The notes: generated by a model not told the origin, from the sequence alone. DNA of 64,000 nucleotides from Larimichthys crocea (GCF_000972845.2 NC_040019.1:7919774-7983773); one strand, 5' to 3'. Positions 23,651 to 35,369 are shown, counted from the stretch's first letter. Translations and numbers: made by a program.

Positions 23651-25991
23651 TGTGTGTGGGTTTATATATGACAGAGTGGGTGGACAGACAAGTCTATTTT
23701 GATGAAAACCAAACCTTTTTCCTTCCAAATCCGCATTTGCTGTCAGGATAATCTGTTTATTTATATCTTGCACTTGTTATTACTTTTTTTTAGGTGTATA
23801 GTTAATAAATTTGTTCCATATATAAATCAATCTTGTAGATATCAACATCTATAATCTAATAAAACAAGGCATCCTGATTAGATTTGGAGGAACCAGCTGA
23901 CTTGTGTTCTGGGCTAAACAAAGTCATGACTGCATCTTCAGCAGAGGCAGGATTTCTCTGTTAGTAGCATAAACTGTGGTATGGCAATACAAGGAAAGCA
24001 GTTTGATACGGCAGATAAATTGTAAATAAACATTACCCAGATCAGCAATGACTGAGATATTTTCTGGTTATGGATAATCTACAGTAGAACCCCAACAAGT
24101 GTAACATTTATATATCTGATTTTCTTGCTCTTTATTCAAGAGAAGCTATGACTTCTATTAAAAAAATATATGACTATATAGTAGTAACACACACAAAAAA
24201 AACAAATTAATTGCTCAAACTCAGTAGGTATTCATGTTCATCCATGTCCTATGTAGTTATTTCCTCACTGAGCATCTAGCTGTTTGAATAACCCTGAGAA
24301 TAATCATAGTTGTTTCATGAAGCACAACAAAGAGATCCATTTTTTTTCTTGTATTTTGCTTTTGTTTTTATAAAATGTTTCTTGTGACGTCAAAAGTTGT
24401 TTTGAACATCACTAGTAGACCACAGTTTGTTTGCAGTTTTAGTATCCAAAATCCTTAAATATAAGACATCACAGATTGTCAAGAAGAAGACGCCTTTCAT
24501 CTGAATGACAAACCAGTAACCGTATCTAGTAACTAAAAAACAATGAGATTAACCATGTATATGTACACCTGGACACCAAAAAGTAAATATATATTTGTGT
24601 GCCCACACACTCGCCCAGTGTTTGTCTCTTTGTCATAGCAGAACAAAAGCGGGTCTGGCTCTGCAGGGAGCAGGACAGCACAGAGGAGCTGAGCTGAGCA
24701 GATGTTCACAGGACCACCCTAGAAAGTGTTTGTTCAGTTTGTTCAGCTTGCTTTTGGGAAAGCCAGATAGAGAGCGGATCCGCCCAACCGCCTCACTCTG
24801 GACCACTGATGGCAGAATCACAGTAGCTCATTGTAGACCGGGTCCCATCTGTAATGGAATGTGCTGTTTTGATCTTTAGACCTTTTAGCGTTTACATTGG
24901 CACGTTGTGCTGTTTCTCCATAAGCAAGTCCAATAATACAAGTACGTTGGAAAATAAGAATACTCTATATTAACTGCTAAGTGGAAACTGTAAATGCAAG
25001 TATGGGCACAGATGACATCAGCATCTGGTTGGAGGGTGGGGCTCTTTAATAACCTGGTGCCAGGCTCAGTTGTTGCTCCTCTGCTCAGGCAGAAAGGAAG
25101 TACGAGTTTGTTGACTGTTTTCCTAATATGGCAATGAAAGAAAGGATGCCAACGGACATACCGTAGCTGCTGGTCCGGAACCAGCTTTGCTGACTCACTG
25201 TCTTTTTTTTGTTTCGTTTTTTATGAGCAATGAGGGACACATTGTCTGCATGTCCAGGCCAAATGTAGGACACAAAACAAAAGGAGGTAAAAGTTTGTCG
25301 GATATTTGCCGGTTTCTATCCAGGACGTCTCAAGAAAAGACACAAACAGACCACCTTCCTCTCCCATAGGTGATAAAACTGTGGCAGCTGCCTCGATCAT
25401 AAGTGTAAATCAGACGTGCGTCACACTTCAACACCAGTCTGCGTGTGGACACACACTCTAAAATATATGGCAGTTTAACTACAGATTTAATAGATTTATT
25501 ATTAGAAGCATAAAGTTTTGAACATTTCCTGCTTTCCAGGCTGCCGTTTCTTTCCATCTATTTCAGTGTGCAATAAAAGTCAATATTCAGAGCTTGAACC
25601 TTGCTTGCGATAGGTAATCCATCATATTTTGGTGCCTTTGTTTACTTTTTAAATCCAGTCTATGTTATTGTAACCCAGTACTGCAGTTTTCATTTTAAAA
25701 ATTCCTCCTTTTTGGGATGTTTTAAGGATGATCTGACATCAAAGATATGATCATATATCTCTGACAAAAAAAGAAAAAGAAACATTAAATACATTTAAAA
25801 AAATAAGACCAGTGTTTGGCCCAAAAAAATATCACCATCTTAAAAATGGTGCTCTGAATCAGGCTTCACAGCAGTTAAGATGTCATTTATTGTACAGGAA
25901 TTAAACTTTATAGAAGCATTACTAATGCCTGCTATAAAGTTGTTGTGTGTGGGTGTGTGGTGATTTTATCATTTTCTTTCTGTCTTCACAG

Positions 25992-26025
25992 ACCCACCAG
26001 TGTCCCCAACGATGGAGTGCCTAAG
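25992..26025 (+). CDS. pdlim5: pdlim5 coding exon 3: short 34-nt linker exon
   Basis: The acceptor ttcacag ends at 25991, and the donor aag|gtatga is at 26026. It completes Arg84 and encodes PTSVPNDGVPK (85-95), moving the frame from phase 2 to phase 0. It occupies the position of the human exon between the PDZ domain and the conserved KPVPIT block. Confidence 0.9.
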
Positions 26026-26358
26026 GTATGAAGTAAAATATTCAAATAAATATAAAGTTGACCCAGATTCCTTTTGTACGGAAATATTATCAGTTTATTA
26101 AAGCGAGCATGTGCCCTTCTGAGATTATGTCAGAACACAGATTGGCTTGGCATGCATAAACTGACCTGAGAGAGGCCACGTTTTATAGCACCTCTTAAAC
26201 TTGTGTGTCACAGGCATGACTTTCAATACAGCAGTGTGAAAAACAGTGTTTATTTGAATTTGATTGTTGTGCAGTGCTTCTGGGTATGCCAGTTGACGTG
26301 CATGAGTTGATTTTGGATTTGTTGTACGTGCATGCTGTGTGTTTTCACCTTTATCCAG

Positions 26359-26879
26359 GACGAACCTCAAGAAATCATTAAGCCTGTCCCAATCACTCAC
26401 CCTGCCCCAAGCACTGCATACACCAAGCCATCGAGTCAGTCTGCTCCTGCTTACAACAAGACAGCCCGGCCTTTTGGGGGGGGCAGCAGTGCGATCACAG
26501 CTTCTTCTACCCCGGAGGCCCCCAAAGTAGCCAACATTCCCTCTGCATCATCTGCTTTCACGCCGGCTGCCCCTTCTCAACCACCACAGCCTCCATTTCC
26601 GCTGAAGTCGAGCCCCGCTGCCTCAAACTCAGCTCCAGCCAACTCCACTCCCAGACCCAGCCCTGGTCGCTCCACTTTCACCTCCCCGTATACCTCTTCC
26701 TCCACATCCAACCCCTCTCCAGCCAAAGTGACAGCCCCCTCCTCCAATCCTAATGTCCCACAGTCCTCCGTCTATAACACACCCATCAACCTCTACTCCA
26801 ACACGAATGCTTGTGAGGTGGCTATGGGCCAGAGACGAGGTCTTTTGGAGAGCCAGGGCCTGTCAGAGCACTTCAATGG
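26359..26879 (+). CDS. pdlim5: pdlim5 coding exon 4: proline/serine-rich linker with ZM-like motif
   Basis: Acceptor ttatccag ends at 26358; donor gg|gtaggt is at 26880. It encodes residues 96-268 plus two bases of Gly269. It opens DEPQEIIKPVPITHP, matching the human EVVKPVPITSP block, and holds YNK-ARPFG and IPSASSAFTPA, also conserved. The middle (about 140-230) is low-complexity Pro/Ser/Ala/Thr. The end, VYNTPINLYSN through MGQRRG, resembles the ZASP-like motif of LDB3 and PDLIM3 and aligns with the human AEGQRRG block. Reading through the donor gives GGG TAG, so intron retention would stop the protein immediately after the motif. Confidence 0.95.
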
Positions 26880-28774
26880 GTAGGTACCATCCATCAAACC
26901 CGTTTGCCATATGTTTTCTCTTACACTGTCACTTTTTAATATGAAGAGTAAAGCTGAAGGCACATATGAAACAACCTCAGTATTTATATTGGTGTGAGTA
27001 CGAAAGAATATAAAAAGATTTAGTAATATACACTGCGTGCTTTAGTCAGCAGCACCAGAAGGAGTTGTGGTTCTCAGAGGCCACAGAGTAGTAGACATTT
27101 TTGCTTTGCAGTCTATAATATGTGTCTCATTTGAAAAGCTAACACTGAAACAGCCCATCACCTCTGTTTTCACACTGCTGCATACAAGGAAAATCGAAGG
27201 CATGCTGCAGATCTTGTTTAAGTCTTCCACAGGGGAACTGGAAAGGGAACAGAGTCTAGACAACATGCTAACTGATGCCACTGCCCGTCTATCTATAATT
27301 GACAGTGGGGTTCACATTCTGCCAAACACAGCCTGCCCAACAGGCACTTCTGGTGTAACACTTGTTTCTAATTAGGCAGAATCCTGGCAGGTTTGTGCTT
27401 CTCGAGGCCAGGGACAGAGCCAGGTTTGGTTGGACTGGGCTTCATCAGCAGGGCTTGGCTCACTGATTGGGTTACAGTAGACAGAGCTAGGTTTTAAGTG
27501 ATTTGCCACTCATTCTTTGCTCCCTGTCACCTGAAGAAAATAGGTCATAGAAATCGGTTTTATTGGCTTCAAGCAAGCAAGCAGCTTCACACTTAAATAA
27601 ATCTGGGAAACCTACTTATGTCTGTGTGTGTTTACAAAGTTACAGCCTTTAAAGTCATCTCCAATCTCTCTGTTTCCTGAAACCCTCGACTGTCCACTTA
27701 TAGAGGTGGAGTGTATTTTCTGCATGCGTGTGTTTGTGTCCTGACCTGCATGCTTTGATTGTGTGTTTTCTTTATGCACATTCTCTCAGAAGGGGCTATG
27801 ATGTTAGGGACTATGTTCTTTCTCTCAGTCTAGTCTATTCATTCTTCATTTAGGATCCAACCATTTTCCATTCACCCCTTCTTTACCCACAGGAGGAGGA
27901 AGAGACATGCAACAAGTTAGTGCTGTGAATGATAATATATCTGCTGCAGTAGCATTCTAACCATGTGGAATGTGATTACAGCCTTCAAATCTCTCTGGTT
28001 TATGATTACCAAAGGCACGCTTGCACCTCTTTGAGCTAACCCTCATAAACCTCACATTCGTGTTCTTCCCCTTCCAGTACATGCTCATTTCAAGGCCCGA
28101 ACAAACTGTACAACCCGCGTAAATAATCCATCTCTGGGACACCACAGGACACTCAGTGGGGCTGAGCTCATACTGGTCACTCATCCTCTCAGTGGCATTA
28201 GACTCTGTGTTACCTTATACTGTATTTACACCCAGTGCAAACAGGGCTGTCAGTGCACCGGGCTGCTGAAGTCACCCAACTTTGCATCTGTCTAGCTCCC
28301 ATCTGCTACTGAGTGTTTATTCAAGGCCAAACAAACTACAGCCAAGTATATCCTTCTTTGGCTAAGAATAGCCTGTGCTGTCTTTCATCATCCTTCACCT
28401 CGACCTGACACGCACAGATTAATAAATTGCATGCTTGGACTTTTGACATGAAATTGTTTGGAACAGCACTTCAACCTAACTCTGCTCTACACTTACAGCA
28501 TAAATATTATTGCATTGTAGAGCGCCGTCAAATTATTTAGGAAGGAAACTTTCCTTTATTTTCAAAGCACATTACTCCCACCTTGTGGTGCGATGCGGTC
28601 ACTGCCGCTTTCATCATCTCAAACACTCAACGCCGTTAATATGCTGTCAGTGTGTTTAATTCACCATTTTAAAATAATAAATGTAATTGCTCTTTTTTTA
28701 CTCACTAATGAATACACTTTAGACATTTTAAAGACACTAGCTGACTTCTACTCTGTGGTTTTCCCTTCTTATAG
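26880..28774 (+). other. pdlim5: pdlim5 intron between linker exon and first microexon
   Basis: About 1.9 kb without a supported exon. A reading frame at 27067-27375 (102 codons) has no flanking splice sites in a compatible phase and no recognised similarity. Confidence 0.6.
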
Positions 28775-28795
28775 TCAGCCTCAGAGAAGTGCTAA
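28775..28795 (+). CDS. pdlim5: pdlim5 microexon A, 21 nt
   Basis: Acceptor ttcttatag ends at 28774 and a consensus donor aa|gtaagt begins at 28796. The exon is phase 2 at both ends, so inclusion adds seven residues without shifting the frame. It completes Gly269 and encodes QPQRSA plus two bases of residue 276. The match to both splice consensus signals and to the flanking phase supports a real, probably alternatively spliced, microexon; no homologue is remembered. Confidence 0.65.
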   Translation, partial: SASEKC

Positions 28796-28944
28796 GTAAG
28801 TATAGGTTAAAATAGTTTCTCAACTTCTATAAACAGTGCAGTGTCATACGGTATACTTAGCACTTGATGTGACTTTTGAATTTGTGATTTGTGTTTCTGC
28901 CTCTGTGCATTTTCCTCCTTTGCCTTCTCTTTGACCACCTGCAG

Positions 28945-28971
28945 AACTCCACCTCCAGCTAGACCTAGGAG
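28945..28971 (+). CDS. pdlim5: pdlim5 microexon B, 27 nt
   Basis: A pyrimidine-rich tract and acceptor acctgcag end at 28944; donor ag|gtaaat is at 28972. Phase 2 at both ends. It completes Lys276 and encodes TPPPARPR, a proline/arginine patch that could create an SH3-type ligand or a phosphorylation context. It lies 149 nt after microexon A. A TGC immediately before the acceptor AG resembles elements near regulated neuronal microexons. Confidence 0.65.
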
Positions 28972-29233
28972 GTAAATGTAAAGTCTAACAGCGGTTAGGT
29001 CACACTGTGAAATATGTAACTAGAAGCGGCACTCTTGGTTGAACGTGGAGCACTTAATGCATATTACAGTATACGTGTGTGCTGTGTAGATTGTTTGTTA
29101 ACGTGAATGTTAGTTTGTGAGCTTGTGTGTGTCTGTAGTACCTGTGGCAAAGGTTCTGTTACACCTAATATGTAACAAGTTAAGATGTTTTCCTTCTCTC
29201 TAACATCATTTATTGGTTGATCTGACCGTGCAG

Positions 29234-29388
29234 GAAACCGGTTGAGGAGCCTGAGAATTATGTGTACCCATTGAGCGATTCTAGCAAGAAGCGTCTGATT
29301 GAGGACACGGAGGACTGGCACCCGAGAACCGGCACCTCCCAGTCCCGCTCCTTCCGTATCCTGGCCCAGCTCACCGGCACTGAAAATG
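29234..29388 (+). CDS. pdlim5: pdlim5 coding exon 7: conserved linker block
   Basis: Acceptor gtgcag ends at 29233 and donor atg|gtgtgt is at 29389. It encodes residues 285-336 and one base of 337. It includes KKRLIEDTEDWHPRTGT and QSRSFRILAQLTGTE, nearly identical to human PDLIM5 and one of the best identifiers of this gene. It enters in phase 2 and leaves in phase 1. Confidence 0.95.
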
Positions 29389-30260
29389 GTGTGTACCGAC
29401 CGCAGTGTTATACGGCTTTAAACAGGTTGTTGATGAAGACTTAACACTCTGCAAAGACGTACTCCTGTGTCTAGTGTGACATTAGTGTTTTAGTGTTGAA
29501 ACTGCCTGAATTTAATATTGGAATTATCATTTTTTATTATAAGTCTCAGCTTGGTATTGCTGTCGGTTCATTTTAGAACCATTAAACCACATTAGGCTGG
29601 AACACTTGACAGATTTATATAAATGTTACCAATTTTACAGTAATCCATTGCAACATAATTTCCTTAGAAACTTTTATATGACTTCAATTATGTCTCTGTT
29701 TTTCTAATCACATTTCTTTTATAAAAAACTTAATTGCCTCTGGAGATTACAGTATTATTATAGGTTCTGTAGTCACAGTAGCTTTCATCACCCTATCATT
29801 TATAATATTTTTTATGTTGCTGTTTTGACTATAACTGACATTGATGCTTACATGAGCAGGCTGCGGCTTTGGGCCTCCCTCCATTCTTAGGGGTTGTGTG
29901 TGTGGATCTGTTTAACTGATTTACAGTAACTCACTTATTAGAATGAAACAAGATGAGAGATTTGTCTTTCTCCATCTCTCTTTTTGTCAAATGATGTTAC
30001 CAGATCAGGGATATGCGATGAGCTTTTAACACTTGATGGATATCCAATCTGTCATGGTGTTTCTGTAGCTGTGAACAGCTGGGGGATAGGTCCAAGAAGT
30101 CCCATCGGGCTCTAGTTTGTAGGGATAGCACTCAGTCATTCATGTGCTATGTCAAGATGAACCTACTGTAGAACAGTCTTGTTTTAAACACTGTTAAAAA
30201 ACACTTACAAAACATTTTTCCTCCATTTTCATCTTCTTTTTTTTTCCTTCACTGTTGCAG
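29389..30260 (+). other. pdlim5: pdlim5 intron, no gene seen
   Basis: 872 bp of AT-rich intron with a T-rich tract before the acceptor at 30260. No further exon is supported. Confidence 0.6.
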
Positions 30261-30288
30261 ACCAAGCTTCAGAGAACAGTGGAAAGAA
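30261..30288 (+). CDS. pdlim5: pdlim5 coding exon 8: 28-nt exon before the isoform branch
   Basis: Acceptor ctgttgcag ends at 30260; donor aa|gtaagt is at 30289. It encodes DQASENSGK (337-345) plus AA of residue 346, taking the place of human ESEADNTKK. Its phase-2 end fits both the LIM-less terminal exon at 31063 (giving Lys) and the long-form exon at 32968 (giving Asn), so this is the branch point between isoforms. Confidence 0.85.
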
Positions 30289-31062
30289 GTAAGTGGTTGG
30301 CGGTTTTGATATAATCAAATCTGGTATGTGTTCGCTCTCTGTGTCTCGTCTGTGAGCACTTTTGCAGGAAATACAGTAATGCATGTGTTTTAGCAATGTC
30401 TTCTTTTCCTGTTATATAATAATTTCTTGATCATAGACGTTTCATATTCAGAATTGGCCCTCAGAGTACTCATGTAAGCGTGTCTATGAGTCTGTTATTC
30501 AGAGTTAAGCCCTGATTTCCCGATCTTACGGCCCCACACTATCATGCTTAATTTAAGGCTTAATTTGGAGAAACCACATCGAGAGCTCTTATAGGAGGAT
30601 GGTCGAGTGAAGACAGCCATAGACTCAGTTTAGGCTGTGATTGCTACCGCTGTTCTCAATCTTAAACCAATTTAATCTGCACAGCCTTCCCTCTGTACCA
30701 GATCCCCAACCAATCAGTGTGTCACTCACTGGAAAGTCTGGGTAATTAAGTGGTATTGTGGGTAATATAAACTCTGCCAGAAAGAGATTCCTGATATCCT
30801 TCTGTTAGTGAGATTTTGTTTTTCGGGTACACTTCCTAAAAAACCCCAGCGTGTAATTCCATACACATCTGCAAGGAGAAACTCTCTCATCTCATAATTA
30901 TCTACAACTGTGCTATTTTTTTTTTTTTTGTGCTCTTGCTATTTTTGTCTCATTTCTCCACATGCTTTCTCTTTTGTTATCTATGACTTTTCTGCTTTAA
31001 TCTTCCAACTTTTCCTTTTTCTCTTCTTTCTCTTTTTAACGCTGTCCTCTGGGCCGAATCAG

Positions 31063-31159
31063 AGCAAACAAGTTGAACGCAGAAGTTATAGGATACAAGT
31101 ACAACAAGCTGAGAAATTGGCATCATGGTGTTTCAGCACGGCTGCTAAATGTGCAGTAG
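31063..31159 (+). CDS. pdlim5: pdlim5 alternative terminal exon of the short LIM-less isoform
   Basis: After a pyrimidine-rich tract and an acceptor ending aatcag at 31062, the exon joins the phase-2 end at 30288. It reads KANKLNAEVIGYKYNKLRNW, then HHGVSARLLNVQ and TAG at 31157-31159. From memory, human short ENH isoforms end KYTKLRDWHHEVSARALNVQ; the match is too close for chance. The short protein would be 377 residues (361 without the microexons): PDZ plus linker, no LIM domain. In mammals such forms occur in heart and skeletal muscle and compete with the long, PKC-binding form. A poly(A) signal follows at 31567. Confidence 0.88.
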
Positions 31160-31590
31160 GCAAGGTTTTGTTTTGTCTTGTTTCACTTGTTTAAATTGTC
31201 TATCTATTTATTTAAGTTTGACTCATTACATTTACATTGCCTCCTTTTGCATACCGACATCATGCAGCCTTTTTTTTTTTGAAATACACAAGCAAACAGA
31301 ATTGTTTTAAGAAACATTATCTTGTTACATGTAGTTATATTTCACAATGTAAATGAAATGCATGCATGCAAGTAAATATGGATGTGTGCTCTGAAATGCA
31401 GCAGTACATTATATTGCAGTGTACTTATCGTAGTGTTTGTCTGAGCCGCCACTTTCCACTATACACTTTCTGTAATCTTTATTTCTGAGCATGTCTGTGT
31501 CTTTCTCCTCTGGTTTCTACACTAACCAAAGTAGTTTCATTTGTCAGCTTTTGGTGATTTTTCCTCAATAAAATTTCTTAATCTTTTCGA
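31160..31590 (+). other. pdlim5: 3' UTR of the short pdlim5 isoform
   Basis: AT-rich sequence after the TAG at 31157-31159, ending near the AATAAA at 31567-31572. A second AATAAA lies at 31624-31629. The cleavage site is inferred. Confidence 0.6.
31567..31572 (+). terminator. pdlim5: Poly(A) signal AATAAA for the short isoform
   Basis: Canonical hexamer about 410 bp after the LIM-less stop codon, followed by T-rich sequence (cgattccttcttttttcttc). Confidence 0.6.
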
Positions 31591-32967
31591 TTCCTTCTTT
31601 TTTCTTCTTGCCTGTTAGAGAAAAATAAACCTGTCAAATACAATTTCCAGTGGTTTGTTTATGATATGAATAAATTAGTTATGCAATGGGGGTTTACAGT
31701 GTCTTCAGTGTACTTGTTTGAGCAATGAGAAACAAAATCTTCAAAGTACATTTCAATCAGTCGTTGTTTTCCATCATTCTCATTCTAGCATCTAGTTAAT
31801 CTGCTAAATTTAAACACAATGTGATCTGTATTCCATTAAAAGAGCTCAGGTTTCTTATCATTTTGATTTGAGGCAAGCAGACACCAATGCAACCTGTCCA
31901 TACTCGAAAACCAGCAGATTGCATTTCATTTCCGAGACACGATTCTCATGTCTTTCAAACAGAAACACCTAACAGGCAGGATAATATAAAGAAAGACAAG
32001 ACTGGATTAAAACCATGATGAAACATCTGTCCACGAGTCTGTGGTTGACAGTACAATAGGATCTGTTGTCAGTAAGATGCAGTGTGCTGTAGCTGAAAAA
32101 CCAAATAGCTTCAGGGATACAAATTGTTAATCCTGTTGGTGCAAATCCTTTTACTCAACCGTTCTATCTGCCTACATGATGGTTTGCTGAGCCATCACGT
32201 TACACCCGTTATCATATAGGTCCTGATGAATGCTTTTAAGAGACAAAATATTTAAGATTCATTCAAATATTGTATAATTAGAAAAGCAGATTATATTTAC
32301 CAAACTGTTAACCACTGTTAACTGTTGTAGTAATATATTCAAGCCACTATGCTGGCCACTCGAGGTTCTCAGCTTGAAAATGAAAGCTGTGAAATTTTAT
32401 GAGGGGTGCGGCTTAACATTTTCTACTACCACTGGGAAAGAAATCACCACTGCCTCAAAGTATCTACATCTTTAAAAAAAAAAAAAAAAAAAGCAATAAC
32501 CACGACTACAATTATACCACTGGTCATCTCCGGAAATGATTAGAGGTTGAGCTACATGTACAGTTGATACTATGGCATCACCACCTGTAATTGTGTCCTT
32601 ATGTCAGTAATTGAAAAACCATATGGACAGTAGGCAGCGATGCATATCCTTATTTAAAAGTGCCCCATAATTGTCTTGATTGTTTGCATGTGTTACTGAG
32701 ATTCAGACCAACTGATTGTGAACACTAGTACATGCAGTTGATCAAATCACACTAAGCAGTTCAATTCATGGTGCTCTTAGATTTCTTTCTTATTCAGTCG
32801 TTTGCCACAGTTTGTACCTAAATTTGTTTAAATTGCAGGAACACAGCACAGAAATACCAGACAGGAGGGAAGAAAGCTGTGTCTGTGAGACAGTGTGTGT
32901 ATATATAGAAAGTGTGTATGTGTGTTGTAGTGAGTTATGATTTATGCAAGATATATCTGTTTCCCAG
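31591..32967 (+). other. pdlim5: pdlim5 intron sequence, no gene seen
   Basis: Intron between the short-isoform exon and the next long-form exon. It contains a 19-nt A-run at 32474-32492 and otherwise unique AT-rich sequence. Confidence 0.6.
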
Positions 32968-33131
32968 TGAGCCAGTTGACAAAACCACCCCCACTGTGCA
33001 CACCTCGCCTGCAGCAAAAACATTTTCCAAATCTGCAGCAGCACCCAGAAATGGAAACGTCAACTCTGCTTCTGCGTACAAGAGCCCAGCAGCCCAGAAC
33101 AAGCCATCCTACCAGCCTGGAGCTCCATCAG
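32968..33131 (+). CDS. pdlim5: pdlim5 coding exon 9 of the long form: variable linker
   Basis: Acceptor ttcccag ends at 32967; donor cag|gtagaa is at 33132. It encodes residues 346-400 plus one base of 401: EPVDKTTPTVHTSPAAKTFS, then an Ala/Ser/Asn/Pro-rich stretch ending YQPGAPS. It is low complexity and poorly conserved; its place in the gene rests on splice phases (2 in, 1 out) and an open frame. The human counterpart is longer, so part of the linker may be lost or spread over an exon I missed. Confidence 0.85.
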
Positions 33132-35369
33132 GTAGAAGAACACATTCAAATATCCTCCCCTGTTATGTACTGCCACTTACATGGTTCTGCTTCTGCCATG
33201 AATGTAATATTTATTTTGTGTGTAGTTGCTTCTTTTTACCCACAGAGGGCAGCCCCACTCTTTTAAATCACTGCTGCTCAGCCGTAACGTTTATTGCAGG
33301 TTTTATACCTGACACTCCGCTATTTAAGCTTATGAGCTCTATAAAAACCAGAGGTATTCCGTTAATGAGCTCAGATTATTGGCTTTTCCCAAGAATCCCC
33401 TTAGTTAAATAGATTGTGAAATCGAGAATTATGTATTTTATTTTGTGTGAAAGCTGCTCTTTAAACACAGCAATCCCTGTCACGAGACCCCGAGCTGGTC
33501 AGGGTAAATATTTGCTGAAAGGCATCAGTCAGAGGTCATTATTATTACCAATATTAAGACACAAGTATGCACTTATTCATGAACAGATACACTATGTGCT
33601 CTGTAATGTATTTCCCTAAAGACCCTTTAAGAAATGCTCCACAGGGTGAGAGCAGGAGAGGCCACAGTTAGTTCTCTGTTGACTGTGTTATTTATCAGAT
33701 TAACACATTGAGTTCAAGTAAACAAGCACGTATCTCATAGTTGGGCTGGGCTCGTGGAATGTCCCATTTGACCTTTTAAAATTTATTTACATGAATTCAT
33801 AATTTTGTCAGTTTAACTGGCAGGAGCAAGGAATTAGTAGGATATTTAGGCCGTGTGTGTTTTTCAAAAGATACACAAAGTTTAGAGTCAGAGTCTGAAT
33901 CATTGGCACTGCTTTCCATCCCCTCTGCCTCTGAATTTAGAGAGACGGAACAGACAAAACGGAGATTTGCAGTCCTGCTGTGATTCAGTCTTGATGTCGT
34001 CTCATGCTGAATTTTTTTTCTTCTTATCTTCCTCATACAGCAAGGCAGCAGTGACAGACTCACAAATGTCTGTTTCACTTTCAGTCCTATTTAATGTGGC
34101 TCAGCCCTCAATCTTTTGCTCTTGCAAAAGGTTTCGATTGGACTGACAGCTTGTCATCATCCACCTCACTGTACCAGCTTTTCACACAGATAAGGTCAAA
34201 TAGGACCATTGAAAAATATTTTGACTCCGGCGTAATTCTCTGCATCAGTAGCGCGTTCAATTCAATGCCAAACTTTTAATCTCACACAGGTTAATGGATA
34301 GTAGCTGCTAAATCGTGATACCATTGAAAGATGTGTTGTACATTTCCTTTCTATATCTTCTCCTTTTTCTCCTTTCTCCTCCATTTTCTCTCTTCTCAAA
34401 ATTAGACATAATGTCTCAAACAATATTGGTATCAGTCTCCAAAATGTCCTCCATGTGTGTGTTTTTAATTAGAAACCTCTTTCAGGTTGCTAAGCTTGCA
34501 AATTCCCAGAAAAAACACAGAGGACATCACCACCGTAATAGTAGCTGTGGACCTGATAAAAGTGTTTTTTTATGCTCATTATGTTTGATAATGTCACTGG
34601 AATAATGGAGTTAATATATATCAAGAGCAGCTCTTCAGATTAATCACAACAGAAATATTATTTCAGCGAGCAATTATTATCTAATAGAATCTCAGAGAGA
34701 ACCATCACACTTACTCTCTAGTATCTTTCTTCCTATGAATCCCACTCCCACAGTCTTCTCACCTCCTCGCTAGTTCCCCATTCTGTTTATTCAGTTTGTT
34801 TGCTTTCCGTTAAAAGGAAATTTAGTGAGCACTTGTCCTTTGACCTCCCGAGTCTTTGATAATGGTGCTCTCTGTCCCTGGTGACTTTACCCTCAAGCTT
34901 TCACCTCAGAGGGCAAGCAACACTAACCCCCTGTCCTGGATGTGTCTTTGCACTGTGAAAGAGAATGAGGAAAAACTGTTCATCCTCTCAATATGTTTTG
35001 TGATGAGAGGAGGGGGATTATTTTTCCAGGTGTCTCCTCTGCCTCTGGGAATGTGTTGTTTCCCTCAGTGGGAAAAATTGATCCCTTGTCTTGGGGATGG
35101 GTGGGGTGGCTCTGTCCAACCCAGCTGTCTCATACTTCAAGCATGGAGGTTAAAGATCATCAAATCATTCCCATTCATTGTGTGACAAGACACACCTACA
35201 CTGTACACATCTGTTCTGGCTGAGAAATTAAAAAAGAAGTTTGTATAGATTTAAAGTTTTGGAAAGTACGTTTTGTCTAATATTTTCTCTAGTACGCCCA
35301 TGCATGGCCAACTATTTTTTTTTCTTCCCCCATTTGAATACTGACCCATTATTTTCCCTTCTGGTCAAG
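33132..35369 (+). other. pdlim5: pdlim5 intron, no gene seen
   Basis: About 2.2 kb. Reading frames such as 34856-35185 (109 codons) have no recognised similarity. No exon with compatible phase and homology was found. Confidence 0.6.

Larger units (their letters stand above)
17671..25991 (+). other. pdlim5: pdlim5 intron 3, no gene seen
   Basis: About 8.3 kb. It holds a GT microsatellite at 23169-23192 and a degenerate dispersed repeat near 23411-23650, with otherwise unremarkable AT-rich sequence. Reading frames such as 19243-19503 and 22534-22800 show no domain features. Confidence 0.6.

Noticed and set aside
27893..27915. Possible 23-nt microexon (gaggaggaagagacatg...) between ttacccacag and gttagt
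   Set aside because: Its length of 23 nt would break the phase-2 frame shared by the flanking pdlim5 exons, and the donor is weak.
29262..29444. Read-through of exon 29234-29388 into its intron as an alternative C-terminus
   Set aside because: No conserved tail and no nearby poly(A) signal; the conserved short-isoform tail is at 31063-31159.
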